From: Pyrrhosoma nymphula
Lineage: Eukaryota > Arthropoda > Insecta > Odonata > Coenagrionidae
DNA length: 64,000 bases
Reading direction: 5' to 3'
Assembly (NCBI GenBank): GCA_963573305.1
Contig: OY754327.1
Span: forward strand, 145,244,855 to 145,308,854
Shown in pieces: positions 32,913 through 44,249 of this stretch; position 1 is the first letter of the stretch, and the number at the start of each line of letters is the position of its first letter. The notes below the pieces were generated by a model. The model did no database searches, was not told where the DNA came from, and saw only the letters and a program-made list of their open reading frames with translations. The position numbers were made by a program, and so were the translations under genes.

Positions 32913-35668
32913 TCATTGGAGCCGTCGGCGCTTGTTCGGCGGGAGGTCCTCGGGGTCTCCCGTGCCAGCTCGCGGTCGAAGATATTTGTCCCAGGATGAT
33001 GTTGTCTGAGTCGCGATCTTTCGGAGCTCTTCGAAGCTGGAGGTACTGCAATTTTCGAGAAATTCCTTGGTTCGTCGTTGCAGGTGCGTGGTGAGCGGTT
33101 CCTCGTCAGCTAACTGGTAAAGGAGGTCGTTGTGGACCATCTACCCGAGCCGTAGCGCGGATCGGAGGCAGGAACGATCGGCGACTCCTATGGTGTGATC
33201 TGCAGATGCGGGAAGGAGACCACTCCAGGCAGGTGCCGCGTAGGTGTAGACTGGTCTCAGGAGCGATTTCCGGATATGAACTCTGGTTTTGGTGGGAAGT
33301 TGCGCGTGGCCTAGGAGGACGTTGATCTCTCGGCGGCGTGAGTACGCAGTTCCGGCAACCCGCTGTGCATGCTGGGACATGCTCAGCCGTCAGACAATGG
33401 TGACACGGAGGTAGGTGACGGACGTCTGCCATAGAACTTCTTCATTACCGACTAGGATCTCCCCCGGGTCACTTGGACTCAGTTTCGATGAAAAGACAAT
33501 TGTTTGGGTCTTTGATACGTTGATCGTGAAGCGCCATGTGTGATACCAAGCGACCAACTCGTCGACCGCTCTCTGGAGGTATGTCGCTGCCTGGTGTCCT
33601 TGAGAAGAACGCGCGAGCAAGGCCGCGTCATCAGCGTAGAGTGCTGCCATCGTCTGTCTCCCGAAGTCGCAGGGCATGTCGGCCGTAAAGACACTGGAAA
33701 GTATTGGAGAAAGAACACTTCCCTGGGGAACTCCTGCCTCGATGATGCGTTGCGAGGATTCTGCCTTTCCCCACACCACGGAGAAGCTGCGGTCCCGGAG
33801 CCATGAGTTGATTAAAGTCACCAGCCAGTCCGGGTATCCAAAACTTCGAAGTTTATGGAGCAATCCCTCGTGCCACACCCGGTCGAACGCCTTCGATATA
33901 TCAAAAAGGCGCCAACCGTGGTGTGCTTCCAATTCCTGGCGTCAGCAATGAAGTTCAGCACCCGGGCTAATTGGTGCGTTGTGGAGTGTTCCTCCCGGAA
34001 ACCAAATTGATGGTTCGGGAGGATGTCCAGCGTGGTGATGACTCGCTTAAGATGCTCCAAAATCAGCTTCTCGAACAGCTTCCCCATGGTGTTGAGCAAT
34101 GAGATAGGGCGGAAGTTCTCGGGTGCCGTGGGAGACTTTCCTGCCTTCGGGATGCAGATGACCCTTGCTCGCTTCCATGCCCCAGGTAAGTGGCCTATCA
34201 GGAGACATGCGTTGAAGATCGCCAACAAGACGTGTGCTGGCGACACTGGTATGTTCCGCAGCGCCTCGTTGGCGATCCCATCGGGTCCAGGTGCTTTCTT
34301 TCTTTTCAGTGTCTTCACGGCCCCGAAAAGGGCCGTAGGACTTAAAGCAGGCACCAATTCCTCCAGTCGCCTCGTCTGCTCGCGTTGCGGCCGTTCCAGC
34401 CGCACCGGTTCTTGGATGGGGTCAGGAACCCCTGGCAATGCAGATGAAGGTTTGAAATTCGTTTCCAAGTACGACGCCTTGTGGTTTGCCTTCTCCACCG
34501 GAGAAAACAATCGACCGTTTGCCGTGCGTAGTGGAGCCTCCTCGGTCCCTGTCCGGCGGAGCGCCCTTGCCATTCGCCAGAGCGAACCGTCCTGCGAAGA
34601 AAGAGAAGTTACCTTCTTTTCCCATGACTTCTTCCGGAACTCCGCAATGTCGTCTCTGATTTTATGTTGCGCTGCGTTGACTTGTGTTTTATCCGAGGCG
34701 CAGCGAGTATTCTGGTAGCGCTTCCGAAGTGCATTCTTTCGGCGAATGTTGTTGATGATGTCTGATGGTAGGACCAGGAAGTTCCATGGGCGAACGGTCT
34801 TTCGGGGTATGGTGTCGTCTATGGCAGCGGTGATGGCTTCGGTGACTGCGTCGCATTGCCGGTCGATGTCCTGTGGCGATCCCAGTGACGTTTCTGCGAA
34901 TGGCTGCAGGTTCTCCGTTACCCGACGGCGGTAGTCCTCCCAGTCGGCGCTGTCGTAGTCCATGACGATTTTTTGCAGGAGTGATGAGCGGACGATTTCC
35001 GAGCCGGAAGATGACAGGTAGGTGATCGCTGTCTAATGCTGTGATGATGCTAGCGGTCAGGACGCTCGGCAGCTGGTGGTGGAGTGCAATGTCCAAGATA
35101 TCTCCGTCTCTCTTCCTGTGGAAGTGCGTGGGGGAAGATTGCGTGTCACTTGCACTCCTTTGCCGAGCGTCCATCGACGCAGGTGTCTTCCTTTGGCGTT
35201 TGATGTCCGAGACGACCAGTCTGTGTGCTTAGCATTGCAGTCTCCTGCTGCGATTATTGCTGACACGTCGTTGAATAGTGCCTCCAGGTCCCGCGGGTCT
35301 AGAGTCACTCCCGGTGGTGAGTAGATTGAGACCAGTCTGATCTGTTTGTCGCCTACGCAGGCCAGAGTTACCGCCGTCGCCTCCATTGATGACATTTATG
35401 GTAGTGGAAATCGTTGGGCCGATAGTCTGTTGGCTACCAGGATCGCCGTTCCTCCTCCTTTGCTGTCCCGATCGTTCCTGTATACGGAGAATCCCGGCAC
35501 AGTCCAGCGCGAGTTGCTCTGCAGCCATGTCTCCTGTATGAGGGCAACCTCGCATTTCTGCCTAGACAGGAATTCGAGGAGCTCAGGAGTTTTCCTTTGG
35601 ATGGCACCACCCGCATTCCAGCAGGTGATGTTGAGCGCGTGTCGTCCCTTGTGATGTTTACCCGACAT
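32913..35668 (-). pseudogene. Jockey ORF2: endonuclease and reverse transcriptase, disrupted
   Basis: Starts MSGKHHKGRHALNITCWNAG. Endonuclease motifs include CWNAGG, LIQETWLQ, GGGTAILVA, SIYSPPGV, IIAAGDCNAKHTDWSS, DILDIALH and LDSDHLPVIF. The reverse transcriptase has LKRKKAPGPDGIANEAL, ICIPKAGKSPTAPENFRPIS, HQFGFREEHSTTHQL, FDISKAFDRVWHEGL, EAGVPQGSVLSPILSS and the catalytic ALYADDAALLA. The C-terminus has PVYTYAAPAWSGLL. Lesions: an in-frame TAA at 35396-35398, two compensating frameshifts at about 35110 and 34960, a frameshift near 33920, a TGA at about 33390 and a TAG at 33138-33140. The catalytic residues I could check are kept, so the decay is recent. Confidence 0.88.
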
Positions 35669-37242
35669 GATTAAGGACGGAGGGAAGTTGCTGCACCGTT
35701 GTGGCCAGCAGTTGGATCTGGGTTTGTAACACAGCGGCCACAGAAGCGAGGGTTTCGAGAATGGTGTTGAGTCCCGTTTTGGTCCCGGTGGGAGCGGGGT
35801 CTGTGCTCTCGGTGTCGATGGCTGCGGCTGCACGTTGTTTTTGCAGCTCCCTCAGAGGAATCTGAATGGTCTTTGCAGTCTCCTGCAAAGAGCGGACAAC
35901 CTGTGGAAGAGAGGAAGAAAGTGAGGGAAAGGGTTCCTCCTCCTTGGAGGTAGAAGGCTGTTTCGAGGCTGCCTTCCTAGCTGCTGCTCCCAAGCATTCG
36001 GTCTCGGGGGTCCAGCTGCTGCCTGGATGACGGGTTTCCCCACCCTTTTTTCCTGCTTCCTTCTGATTTGTCGGTGGCTTCTTCTTCTTTTTGTCTGCCT
36101 CCGCTGTTTTCTTATCCATTTTTGCCTTCCATTTCGGGCAGTCGCGGGATCAGGCGATGTGATTGCCACCACAGTAACGGCATTTGGCCGTTTATTTATC
36201 AGCAGTGCAGTCTTTTCCCTCGTGTTCCCCAGCGCATTTGAAGCACCTGGGGAAGGCCTTGCATCAAGTGGAGCCGTGATCGAACCGGCTGCACCTGTAA
36301 CACATCTGTGGTTCCTTGTGTTTGTACAGCCGGAAATGGTACAGATTGTTGGTGACCGATTGGATTGCCTTGAGTCGACCAATTGGCCATTCCATACTTG
36401 ACGTGATGGAGACAACAAACACGCCAATCGGTTTGCCGCCCTGTGTTGAGCTGCCTAATTCTCCTATCGAGGATTCCCATCTCTTGGAGGTCCTCCAGGA
36501 TGTGGTCTGCTACGTGTAGGGAAGAGAAGCTACGGATTTGGAATGCCGTGGTTCTCTCATCCCCCACACCCCATGAGTGGAATTGAGCGTCGGCCCTTGT
36601 AAGGGCCTCACGAAGTGTCGTGAAGTCATCCACGTTTTTCACGTAGACGTTGGTGTGGTCTTCCGAGTTAGATAGCGTGAAGTTCTGGTCCTTCACGTTG
36701 CTCATCACGAAGTCCCGGAACTTCCTAGCGTCCTTCATGTCGTAGATCACGATCGGAGGAGGTTTCTGATTCCGCTTCGGCGCCTGCGTGGTTGCGGTCT
36801 GCTGTTGGGTCGGTGCGGCGGTGACGGGTGCATCCTGAAGTTCCATATCCTCCTCCTGGGAGGAGATGACGTTATCTACGGGAGCAATGGGAGTGAAACG
36901 GTTCGCCGTAGCGATTATTTCGGGTGATTCTACCGCTAGACGTCGTCTCTTCAGACTCGCCTCGGTGAGGGTAAGGAAGGGAGAAGAGTCGGAGGAAGAA
37001 ATGGGGTTGGTTTTCCGTGAGGCAGATTGCCTGACCAAAGTGAAGCCATCTCCCGTCAAGTGATGGTGTTCAGTGGTCGCAGGTAAGGAAGAGGTGTCCT
37101 TTTCCAACGGAGCGTCGCTGGCGGCATCCTGGGAGTCCGCCATGGCAAAGGTTCCGCCCTGAGAAGGGCAGGAATCGGGAAAACAAGCGGCGCCTCGACG
37201 TGAGGCGCCGTGTGTGGAGAGGTTCCGGGTATCCAAGTCCAA
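35658..37242 (-). pseudogene. Jockey ORF1: gag-like RNA-binding protein, disrupted
   Basis: The N-terminal part (37242 to about 36420) is low-complexity, then PIVIYDMKDARKFRDFV and FHSWGVGDERTTAFQIR, typical of the jockey gag region. After a frameshift near 36420 the frame continues as RLKAIQSVTNNLYHFRLYKH. Three CCHC zinc knuckles follow: CYRCSRFDHGST.C, CFKCAGEHEGKDC and CRYCGGNHIA.SRDC, with stops in two places. The tail (36119-35658) is lysine-rich, then a predicted helical stretch ending SVLNHVG. The first ATG at 37242 is a guess; MADSQDAAS at 37143 is an alternative start. Confidence 0.82.
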
Positions 37243-37378
37243 GTGGTGCGAAGGTCGTATGTATGAGAAGATCAGTTCAGCGCAAGCGTCAGTTCAGGCG
37301 TAGCAAATTTCCGCAGTCAGGTCCAGATCTGACCAAGTAGATCTACTCGCTCCAGTTGTCTAATCCAGATTGAAATTC

Positions 37379-37929
37379 CCGCTTCAAGAAAGTCGTATAT
37401 ATGTGGCCATTCCCGTGCGCAAAAGTAACTGCGATAAATAATTTTTTTATGTTAATGCCGTGATAGTTACCATATGAATACCATCCAATCACGATAACAG
37501 TTATCAGGCATTAATTAATTGAAACCTATGTTGCCACATAGGATGAACATTAAGTCAATATTAATGAGAGTAAACAACATTATTTCCAATTACCATATGT
37601 GTTGCTTGTCGCTGTGGCTGTGACAGCTATAACTACAATTCAGCAGCTAGATGGAATATCCATGCAGCAGCTAGAGGGAATCGTCAGCCGGGCTGCAGAG
37701 TATGGCTGGGGAGACCAGAGTGACACGGTGTGGGCGAAGGGACAATAACTCTAGCTGCTGCTGCCATATTCCTTGTAGCAATACACTATGGTCGTCACAG
37801 CCATAGCGTCTAGCAGCTGCACCACAGCATATTGTTCTGACATCACTTATCTTCTGCACCAATTCTGAAACTATCAATAGTACTATGGCTCCCCCAACCA
37901 TAGCTTTTTTTCCGTGTGTATTGCCTCGA
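37379..37929. other. Non-coding segment with inverted motifs
   Basis: Between the jockey and an antisense LINE piece. Two small foldbacks are visible. One is at about 37451-37523, where TTAATGCCGTGATA is mirrored by TATCAGGCATTAA. A broader one at 37600-37820 has GTGGCTGTGACAGCTAT mirrored by CACAGCCATAGC. These may be old MITEs. No gene was seen. Confidence 0.4.
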
Positions 37930-38225
37930 GGTCCTTAGTTAGCGCTTGCTTATCATTAAGGCTATGGATTTCCCGATATACACTGCGTCGTCTGCAAATA
38001 ATCGAAGCTTACTTTTTACTACTTCACCGATATCGTTAATGTACAAAAGGAACAGAAGTGGGTCTATACACTCCCTTGAGGGACACCTGATGTGGCATTT
38101 ACTTCATTAGAGATAGCGCCGTCTAATGCAACCCTTTGTACGCGATTGCTTAAGAATTCTCTGATCCAGGAAATTACGTCATTGTCTAACCCGTAGGATT
38201 TTTATTTCATGAGTCACTCATCTCT
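37930..38225 (-). pseudogene. LINE reverse-transcriptase fragment with FADDAV motif
   Basis: Minus-strand frames give DPLLFLLYINDIGEVVKSKL and FADDAVYIGKS, the palm motifs of a CR1- or jockey-like LINE. Upstream fragments of the same domain (ISWIREFLSNR-like and GVPQG-like codons) are in other frames. It is only about 300 bases and inactive. Confidence 0.7.
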
Positions 38226-38786
38226 CCGTACACCTGGAAAACATTCAGCGTGTCTACTTCAACGAAAACAACGCACAAGATAAGTTGCTAACTCCTCAAA
38301 TGACCACGCTGACAGTTTTTCTTCAGACTTTGTGGTTTTCTTACTTGTTAATATACCCTACCCCGTTACTGAGTAAGGATTAGGTTCTATTGTCACCCTC
38401 CGTTAGATAAGGAGTGCACGGGTTTTCCTTTTACTTGTTCCCGACTGTGGGCCATGGGGGACTCTTCCGGTGGCATTAATTCTCAATCGGTGGCTGTATT
38501 TTCTCACTCATATCTGCGTGTAGTGCTCGTTATCTAAAAGGACGTTCGCTGTCTTAAGTCGTTTTTGGGCTCATATCTGGTTGAATATGTGTGGAGGAGC
38601 AAGATGCATTCGCAGGAAGAATTGTTTATAGATTTGGTGAAAGCCATAAATTGTTTTTACCCGAATAATAAATAAATCTCTGGTAAACTGGACGAAAAGG
38701 CTCTTTCCAGGGCTTTCAGGGATGATATGACAAGGCTCTTTTCAGGGCTGCTACCAGTATTTTTTTTCACGGCTATAAACAAATCC

Positions 38787-39614
38787 CACAGCGTGGTGCG
38801 AAGACTTGCACCCTGGGGAGGAAGGATGAGTGGAGAAAAACGATAGACAGAGAGAGAGAGAGAAGTACGAGATGGTGAGTTAGGAAAGAAGTTGCTGAAG
38901 AAGATGGAAGCTGTTGTAGGATAATGGGAGGGGATAGAGTAGGTGGATGGAAGAAGAAAAACGGGTGATGGGATTTTGAAGACAGTTGGGAAGGAAGTAC
39001 CCTAGGCGTGTGATTGTATTAGTACCACTCAAATCGACACTCGACACCAAACTAGACAAGAGAGGGTATAAGGAATCAAATAATTAACTCCGGTGGGTAA
39101 CCAGTCAGACAGATTCGTCCATACTTCAATCTCGAGAAGATAGCCACGAACTCTCAGTAACTTGGGTTAAGCTTTCATTGTAAAATTTACTAAATAAACT
39201 TCTGAACTCCAGTTTTATCCCGTCCAAATGATCCCTATGCAGCGAATAAATAAATAAGTTATAACTAATACAATCACACAGCGTGGTGCGGAGACTTGGA
39301 CCCTGGGGAGAAAGGATGAGTGGAGAAAATACAATGGACATAGAGAGAGAGAGAAATACGAGATAGTGAGTGAGGAAAGGAAGTTGCTGAATGATATTGG
39401 GAGGGAATAGAGCAGGTGGATGGTAGAAGTAAAAACGGGTGATGAGATTTTGAATATAGTTCTAGAAGGAAGTACCCTAGTCGTGTGATTGTATTAGTAC
39501 CACTCAAATCGACACTCGACACCAAACTAGCCAAGAGAGGATATAAGGAATCAAATAATGAACTCCGGTAGGTAATCATTCAGACGTATTCGTCCATACT
39601 TCAACCTCGAGAAT
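38787..39614 (+). repeat. Direct tandem duplication, period 490 bp
   Basis: The unit starting CACAGCGTGGTGCG at 38787 recurs at 39277. About 340 bases are clearly shared, including TACCACTCAAATCGACACTC and the ending CTCGAGAA. The second copy has a few deletions. The sequence is purine-rich on the plus strand, with a GAGAGAGA tract. The shared segment AATCAAATAATTAACTCCGG resembles the LINE segment near 28960. Confidence 0.8.
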
Positions 39615-39694
39615 ACCATGAATGAACCTGAAAACCACCTTTCCCGCATAAAAGACCTTTTCTTACACGTGGGAAAAGATACTCAAGCTAATTG

Positions 39695-40128
39695 GCTTCC
39701 CTAATGCTCAATATAAAATGTAAAATATTGTGCACCGTATTTTATAACATGCATTTCGGAAAATTTCAATTTTACGTGACTATTCGCGTTTTTATTCACC
39801 TCTATGCTGGTATTCAAGACAATTCTGCATCATTTTCTTGCGTTTCCCTTCCTTAACTGCTAGCAATAACTCTCAATTACTGTTTGTAATCCCGAAAAAT
39901 ACTGCCACATGCAAACAGCGTCGTCACGTCTCATCGCCATATTTCCTAATGCAGTATGGAAAACCTTAATTTTCACCGTAGAAAGTCGATCAAAAGACGC
40001 TCGCAAACGTCTTCGGACGAGTGACACGATGAAAAAGATATATTTAAGGAAGCTGTTAAAGTTTATAAACATTTAAATGTACTGCACACGGTCAGTTTTG
40101 TGCGGCTCCCCTCCCGCTGCGAGGGCCG
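39695..40128 (-). repeat. 434-bp inverted repeat, right arm
   Basis: Inverted partner of 31695-32128 with the same length and about 98% identity by eye. The differences cluster in the outer 230 bases; the inner 200 bases look identical. Right flanking DNA (GGGGCAGTGAGGTGACCC) does not continue the LINE that ends at the left arm. Confidence 0.92.
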
Positions 40129-40740
40129 GGGCAGTGAGGTGACCCTAGGCCGAGCGAGGTCCTACCACGAGCGACGATTATGCTCTCGCGAGCGAGGGTC
40201 GACCCACAGAAAGGCTACCTGAGACCCAAAGACCGACTACCTAAGATGTGGCCCATCTCAGCTACCACTAACCCATTATACCCATTATATGTTTATATTT
40301 ATGTTATTATGTGTTTTTGCATTGTACTAAAACTGTTTCACGTGTTGCCCGCAACTCTTCGAAATGCTTGCGTGTTACACGAGGCCCTCCACTCTTTCGC
40401 CTGCCCTTCCCTTCAACTCATCCTTCCCGCCACCTCACAAGTTTGCGCCGGTGGCGTTCGCAGCAGTGGAAGCGGCATTGACTATTGCCCAAAAATCGTA
40501 TCATTGTGTGTATTGTGCTATATGTATAGAACTCGCTGTCCCTGCGCGCATAAGAGTTTTATAAGAAAAATAAGAAAATTTATCTACTGTGTTAAACATT
40601 CAATGGCACGATACACTGAAATAATAGAGTTTTAAACTACCAATGAATTGCATTGCGCTTGGCCATCAATGCGCCATTTCGATTTAAGAAATACATGGCT
40701 TTAGCCTTGTGTGTTAGCTTTCAAAATATTTTTTTATTTT
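40129..40740. other. Non-coding stretch right of the inverted repeat
   Basis: A short GC-rich segment (40140-40260) then AT-rich DNA. The 151-codon open frame at 40180-40635 shows no motif I recognise and its composition is unlike the host genes. I do not call it a gene. Confidence 0.4.
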
Positions 40741-40796
40741 TCTTGAGCCTGAGGGTGGATTGAGCCCCCGCGGCCCCTGGCTGGATCCACGCCTGA
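40741..40796 (-). mobile_element. hAT-type terminus fragment
   Basis: On the minus strand it begins CAGGCGTGGATCCAGCCAGG and continues GGCCGCGGGGGCTCAATCC, a terminus of the GC-rich MITE class. No opposite end was found. LINE-like sequence follows directly at 40797. Confidence 0.45.
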
Positions 40797-40980
40797 CGGT
40801 AGGCGGCTGGAAGGGGTAATGAGTGGTGATGGTTTTCTGAACTCGTGATAGAGGGAAGGTTGTTGGGCAAGCGGGCAGGGGGAGGAAAGATAATAGGTTT
40901 TATGGATGGGTTGAAGAAAGGTTAGACGCTGAGATGAAGAAAGAAATACTAGAGGTAGATAGGGCACTGCACGTGTAAGA
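40797..40980 (+). pseudogene. LINE C-terminal fragment
   Basis: Frames with stops give RRLEGVMSGDGFLN, REGCWASGQGEE and VLWMG.RKV. This matches the end of LINE ORFs that read RREG..K.VIEGR..GKRGRGRKR. It could be the missing 3' end of the LINE that stops at 31694, which would make the intervening 9 kb a composite insertion. That link is inference. Confidence 0.5.
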
Positions 40981-41319
40981 GTCTGTTGGATATCCTATGA
41001 CTTTTATCATAACCTACCTTTTACCGGTAGATTACTCAGATGATGTTGATGAAGATACCCCATAACAACGAATTTAATTCACCTCTGGTCCTATCTAATG
41101 ATCCGGGTTCGGGGTGGGTTCTCTTCTTCTTTCCTCGCGTAACTGCATGTCATCTGACAAGGTTGTGTTCTTGCTGTTGCTGGAGACTTTTTCCTGGCTG
41201 CAGTGGATGGGACATGATGCACGTAAAGAGGAAACTCATCTACCCCATCCGGGCGGAATGGAGACTGTCCAATAGCATCGTAATGCATGATACCTACTAC
41301 GAGGTAGGCGATCAAAAGT

Positions 41320-42515
41320 TTCAGTCCATCGAATCAGCCAGGATAGATGAAGGGTTCCCAGCACTCCTACAGGAAGGAAAGGAACAACTCTTACTGCCAC
41401 TCATAAGGACTTTTAGATCTTGCTTTGTGTACAGTTTTATCCCACCTGAAGGGCGAAAAAGGTGGTGCTCATACCAAAACCAGGGAAAACGTTCTTCCGG
41501 GCCAACAATGTTAGCGGAAATATTATTGTCTTTTCTTCGAAAGACTTAAGAAAAGATTACATATAGGTGTATAAGGGATGGTCCATTGAAATAATATCCC
41601 GTGCACCCAAAACAGCATGCTTACCATAGAGGGAATTCGGTTGAAACGGCCCACAAAACCTTGTGGTGATCGATCTGAACATGTACTGAATAGGGGCATT
41701 TCTTGATATCGAAAGTGGTTCCAATAATACAACCTTGAAACAAGTATGCCGAACAGCATCAAGGCCTGGCATCTATGACCATTCTGTGAAATTGATCGAG
41801 AACATGCTGTAGCAGCGGACTGCTGTTGACCTCCTGAGAAAAAATTAAATGGCGGTGGTAATGACTGGTGAAAATTAGCTGCCCGAAATAAGTACTACCA
41901 CTTCTCTGCAACATGGTGGCCGATAGTCTTATCGCTAGAGTAAACAAGGCCGACAAGTTACTCATTATGCAAATGATTTAGCAATATTCATGTCTGGAAA
42001 AAACCTTGACACAGTATGTATCTAGCCTCGTGCCGAAGTTCCTGAACGAAGTGCATCTTTAGCGCGATAGGACAGGGCTGACAGTAAATCCAGAGAAAAC
42101 TACACTGGGTTTTTCACTAGTAATAGGAAGTGGGAAATACTCGCAGTTCTTTGTCTGAAAGGGAAAGACTTTAGGCTCTCAGCTACTGTGATATATTTGG
42201 TGATGACTCAGGATTCCAAACTGAATCAGGGAGAATAGCTGGAAATAAAAACATGGAAGTTATATCGAAGATTGTTTGGGAAAATTTGAGGACTTCGTTC
42301 GGAAATGCACTGTCAACACACACTGACAGCCAGACCCTGGTCATTATACTGTCCAGTAGCATGGTCGACGAGATAGCGGTAGAAATGTGCCAGGGGGTAT
42401 GGGACGAGAACAGCCCCAACGTTAGCACTGAAAACCTTACTGGAATCAGTACCATTTTATGTGGTGAAAGAGAGACAACTAACCACAGTAATTTTTAGGT
42501 ATCATTGCGTCTTTT
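41320..42515 (+). pseudogene. R1-like LINE reverse-transcriptase remnant
   Basis: Heavily mutated frames show IDEGFPALLQEGKEQLLLPL, IRDGPLK followed by VHPKQHAYHRGNSVETA, LLCNMVADSLIARVNKA, RTGLTVNPEKTTLGFS and YLVMTQDSKLNQGE. The order matches RT motifs 2 to 7 of LINEs in the R1/LOA range. The catalytic palm motif is lost. Many stops occur. Confidence 0.7.
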
Positions 42516-42619
42516 AGTCAGCGGAATGACAAATGAATGATTTCTGGTCATAAGAAGGTTTTAATGGAGCTCAGAAAGCCAAACCATCTTAGAGGTGAGG
42601 TGCCACGAAACCTTTGTGA

Positions 42620-43440
42620 ATTTCATCCTAAATGACTTTCATTCAAACTTACTATCCGTGTGATGGACAATATGTTCTAAATTACTTTAATCTTCGAAGT
42701 AGAAGAAGAAGGGAATTTATGAGGGGCACTGAGCAGAGATATAAAGAAACGATTGGTGAAAACTCTACTACGATGTGTGACATTGTTGGGGTTCGCTTAT
42801 CAAGTAACAGGGGTGGGTGCTTGTTTAGGGAAGCAAAAATCATAACATACAAAAGTGCTCAACTCCCAACTTTATGGCAGCGAAACTGGGGTATGCCAGA
42901 ATAAGCAAAAGAGTAGGCTAAGTGCAGTGAGAATGGGGTACCTGTGAAATGTTGGCGGCAGACCTAGGAGGGATAGTGCGATATTCCACAGAGGAAAAAT
43001 CATTCGCCTTGACCGGGATACCGGTCAAGGCGAATGATTTTTCCTCTGTGGAATATCGCACTTATGTGCACTTGCGGGTGACTCCGTAAAGGTGACTACC
43101 GTGGCTACTAGTAGTATCCGTAGTAGTCCCGGTAGCCTCAAAATTAGGAGGGATAGGGTTAGAAATGAGTGGGTGATGACAGAATGTGGTTTGGATGCTT
43201 CAGTAATGGGCATAGATGAAATAGGTGTGCTTTGTTGGTTTAGCCATGTTGAGAGAATGGATGAGAGTCGAAGAACGAAACAAATGTACGATAGTGAGTG
43301 AATGGTGGGAGAAGAACGGGTTGACCAAGAAATTCATGGGTGAATGTGGTGGAAGAAAATTTTCTGAGGAGGAATATTAGGAGTCTTAAGAATGGGAGAG
43401 CGTGTACAAAGCAAATGATGAATGAAAATGAAGCGAAAGA
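42620..43440 (+). pseudogene. LINE 3' portion, interrupted by a hairpin insertion
   Basis: Shows CLFREAKIITYKSAQLPTLW then, after the insertion, RDRVRNEWVMTECGLDASVM and LCWFSHVERMDESRRTKQMY. The same family recurs at 44250-45740, whose matching parts are NELVMKECGMATP-like and WFGYAERMDEI-like. The split occurs at TAGGAGGGATAG, present on both sides of 42977-43144. Confidence 0.75.
42977..43144. mobile_element. 168-bp insertion with 12-bp target duplication and 41-bp hairpin
   Basis: Flanked by TAGGAGGGATAG at 42965-42976 and 43145-43156. Its left part is a perfect hairpin: 42976-43016 pairs with 43021-43061 across the loop GATA. The right part (43062-43144) is non-repetitive with GTAGTAGTCCC-like motifs. 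A 12-bp duplication is typical of target-primed reverse transcription, not of hAT or piggyBac. No A-tail was seen. Confidence 0.8.
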
Positions 43441-44249
43441 AATATGCGAGGATAGGCCATTACGGAGGAAATAATTAAAGCAGGCCAGTTCGCAATGCCT
43501 AACAGCAACAACTAAGTAAGACTTTGCCTACCTCGAAAGAGAATGGCGTGATAGGTATATAAGTAAATTTTTAGAAAACACAACATTAGTAATGATAGGT
43601 CATATTTTATCATTTTGTGTAAACGACCGGAAGATTGATCACATATGAGCGATCTTCATGGAGGCTGATGAGAAAATTTTTATATTTAATCTGGGTGGGA
43701 TTCGTCCACATGCAGCCGGAATTCACGTCGCAAAATTTACGGCTGCCCAATTGTAAACGTTTCCCCAGACATGAAACAAATTAAATACTTCATCAATAAT
43801 GAGGACGTAATGTCTACTGTGGTTGCTAGTGGACTGAGGTAGGCTGGTGCCGACAATTTTATGGCTAAGTGCACAAATAGGGATATTGAAAAGAATAGTT
43901 TATATTGCGATAAAAAGGAGAACTTCAAAACTTTTCCGTCTTCCATATTGCGGTTGATTTTATTAATCGTCCCGAGTGTTCCAAGTTGATTGATATTGTC
44001 ATACGCTTTTAATAGAAAATATTTTCTAGACTACCCTTTCCATTCGTGATTTGCATATGCATTCTCCATGTCATAGTAGGAGGATTCTTTTAATCATAGG
44101 CAAAACTTTGTTCTTCTTCTCCCCTTTGAAATTCAACGGGCACCCTCTGATAGTTTACATATAGGTATATATTCATAGTAAGCACACCCCCTCTCCCTTC
44201 GTAGAGCGCCGGTTGCGGCGGGGTCTGCCAAGCTAGTGCGATTATAGTA
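43441..44249. other. Non-coding stretch between two LINE remnants
   Basis: AT-rich with no open frame of interest. The minus-strand 69-codon frame at 43737-43946 has no recognised homology. Small parts may be decayed LINE 5' sequence. Confidence 0.4.

Larger units (their letters stand above)
32741..37366 (-). mobile_element. Nearly full-length jockey-clade LINE with target-site duplication
   Basis: A 4626-bp element flanked by AGATTGAAATTC at 32729-32740 and again at 37367-37378. Transcription runs from 37366 downward. The 5' end is GGATTAGACAACTGGAGCG. ORF1 (gag-like) spans 37242-35658 and ORF2 (endonuclease plus reverse transcriptase) 35668-32913. The two overlap by 11 bases (ATGTCGGGTAA), a usual jockey arrangement. 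The 3' UTR is about 170 bases, and no A-tail is visible next to the duplication. A handful of stops and frameshifts inactivate both ORFs. Confidence 0.9.

Noticed and set aside
34023..34718. 231-codon plus-strand frame
   Set aside because: It is the complement of the jockey reverse-transcriptase ORF and has no homology of its own. The same applies to other plus-strand frames between 33540 and 36520.
31695..40128. Polinton/Maverick element, on account of long terminal inverted repeats
   Set aside because: No polymerase B, integrase, ATPase or capsid coding sequence lies between the arms, the arm ends are not AG...CT, and no 6-bp duplication is seen.
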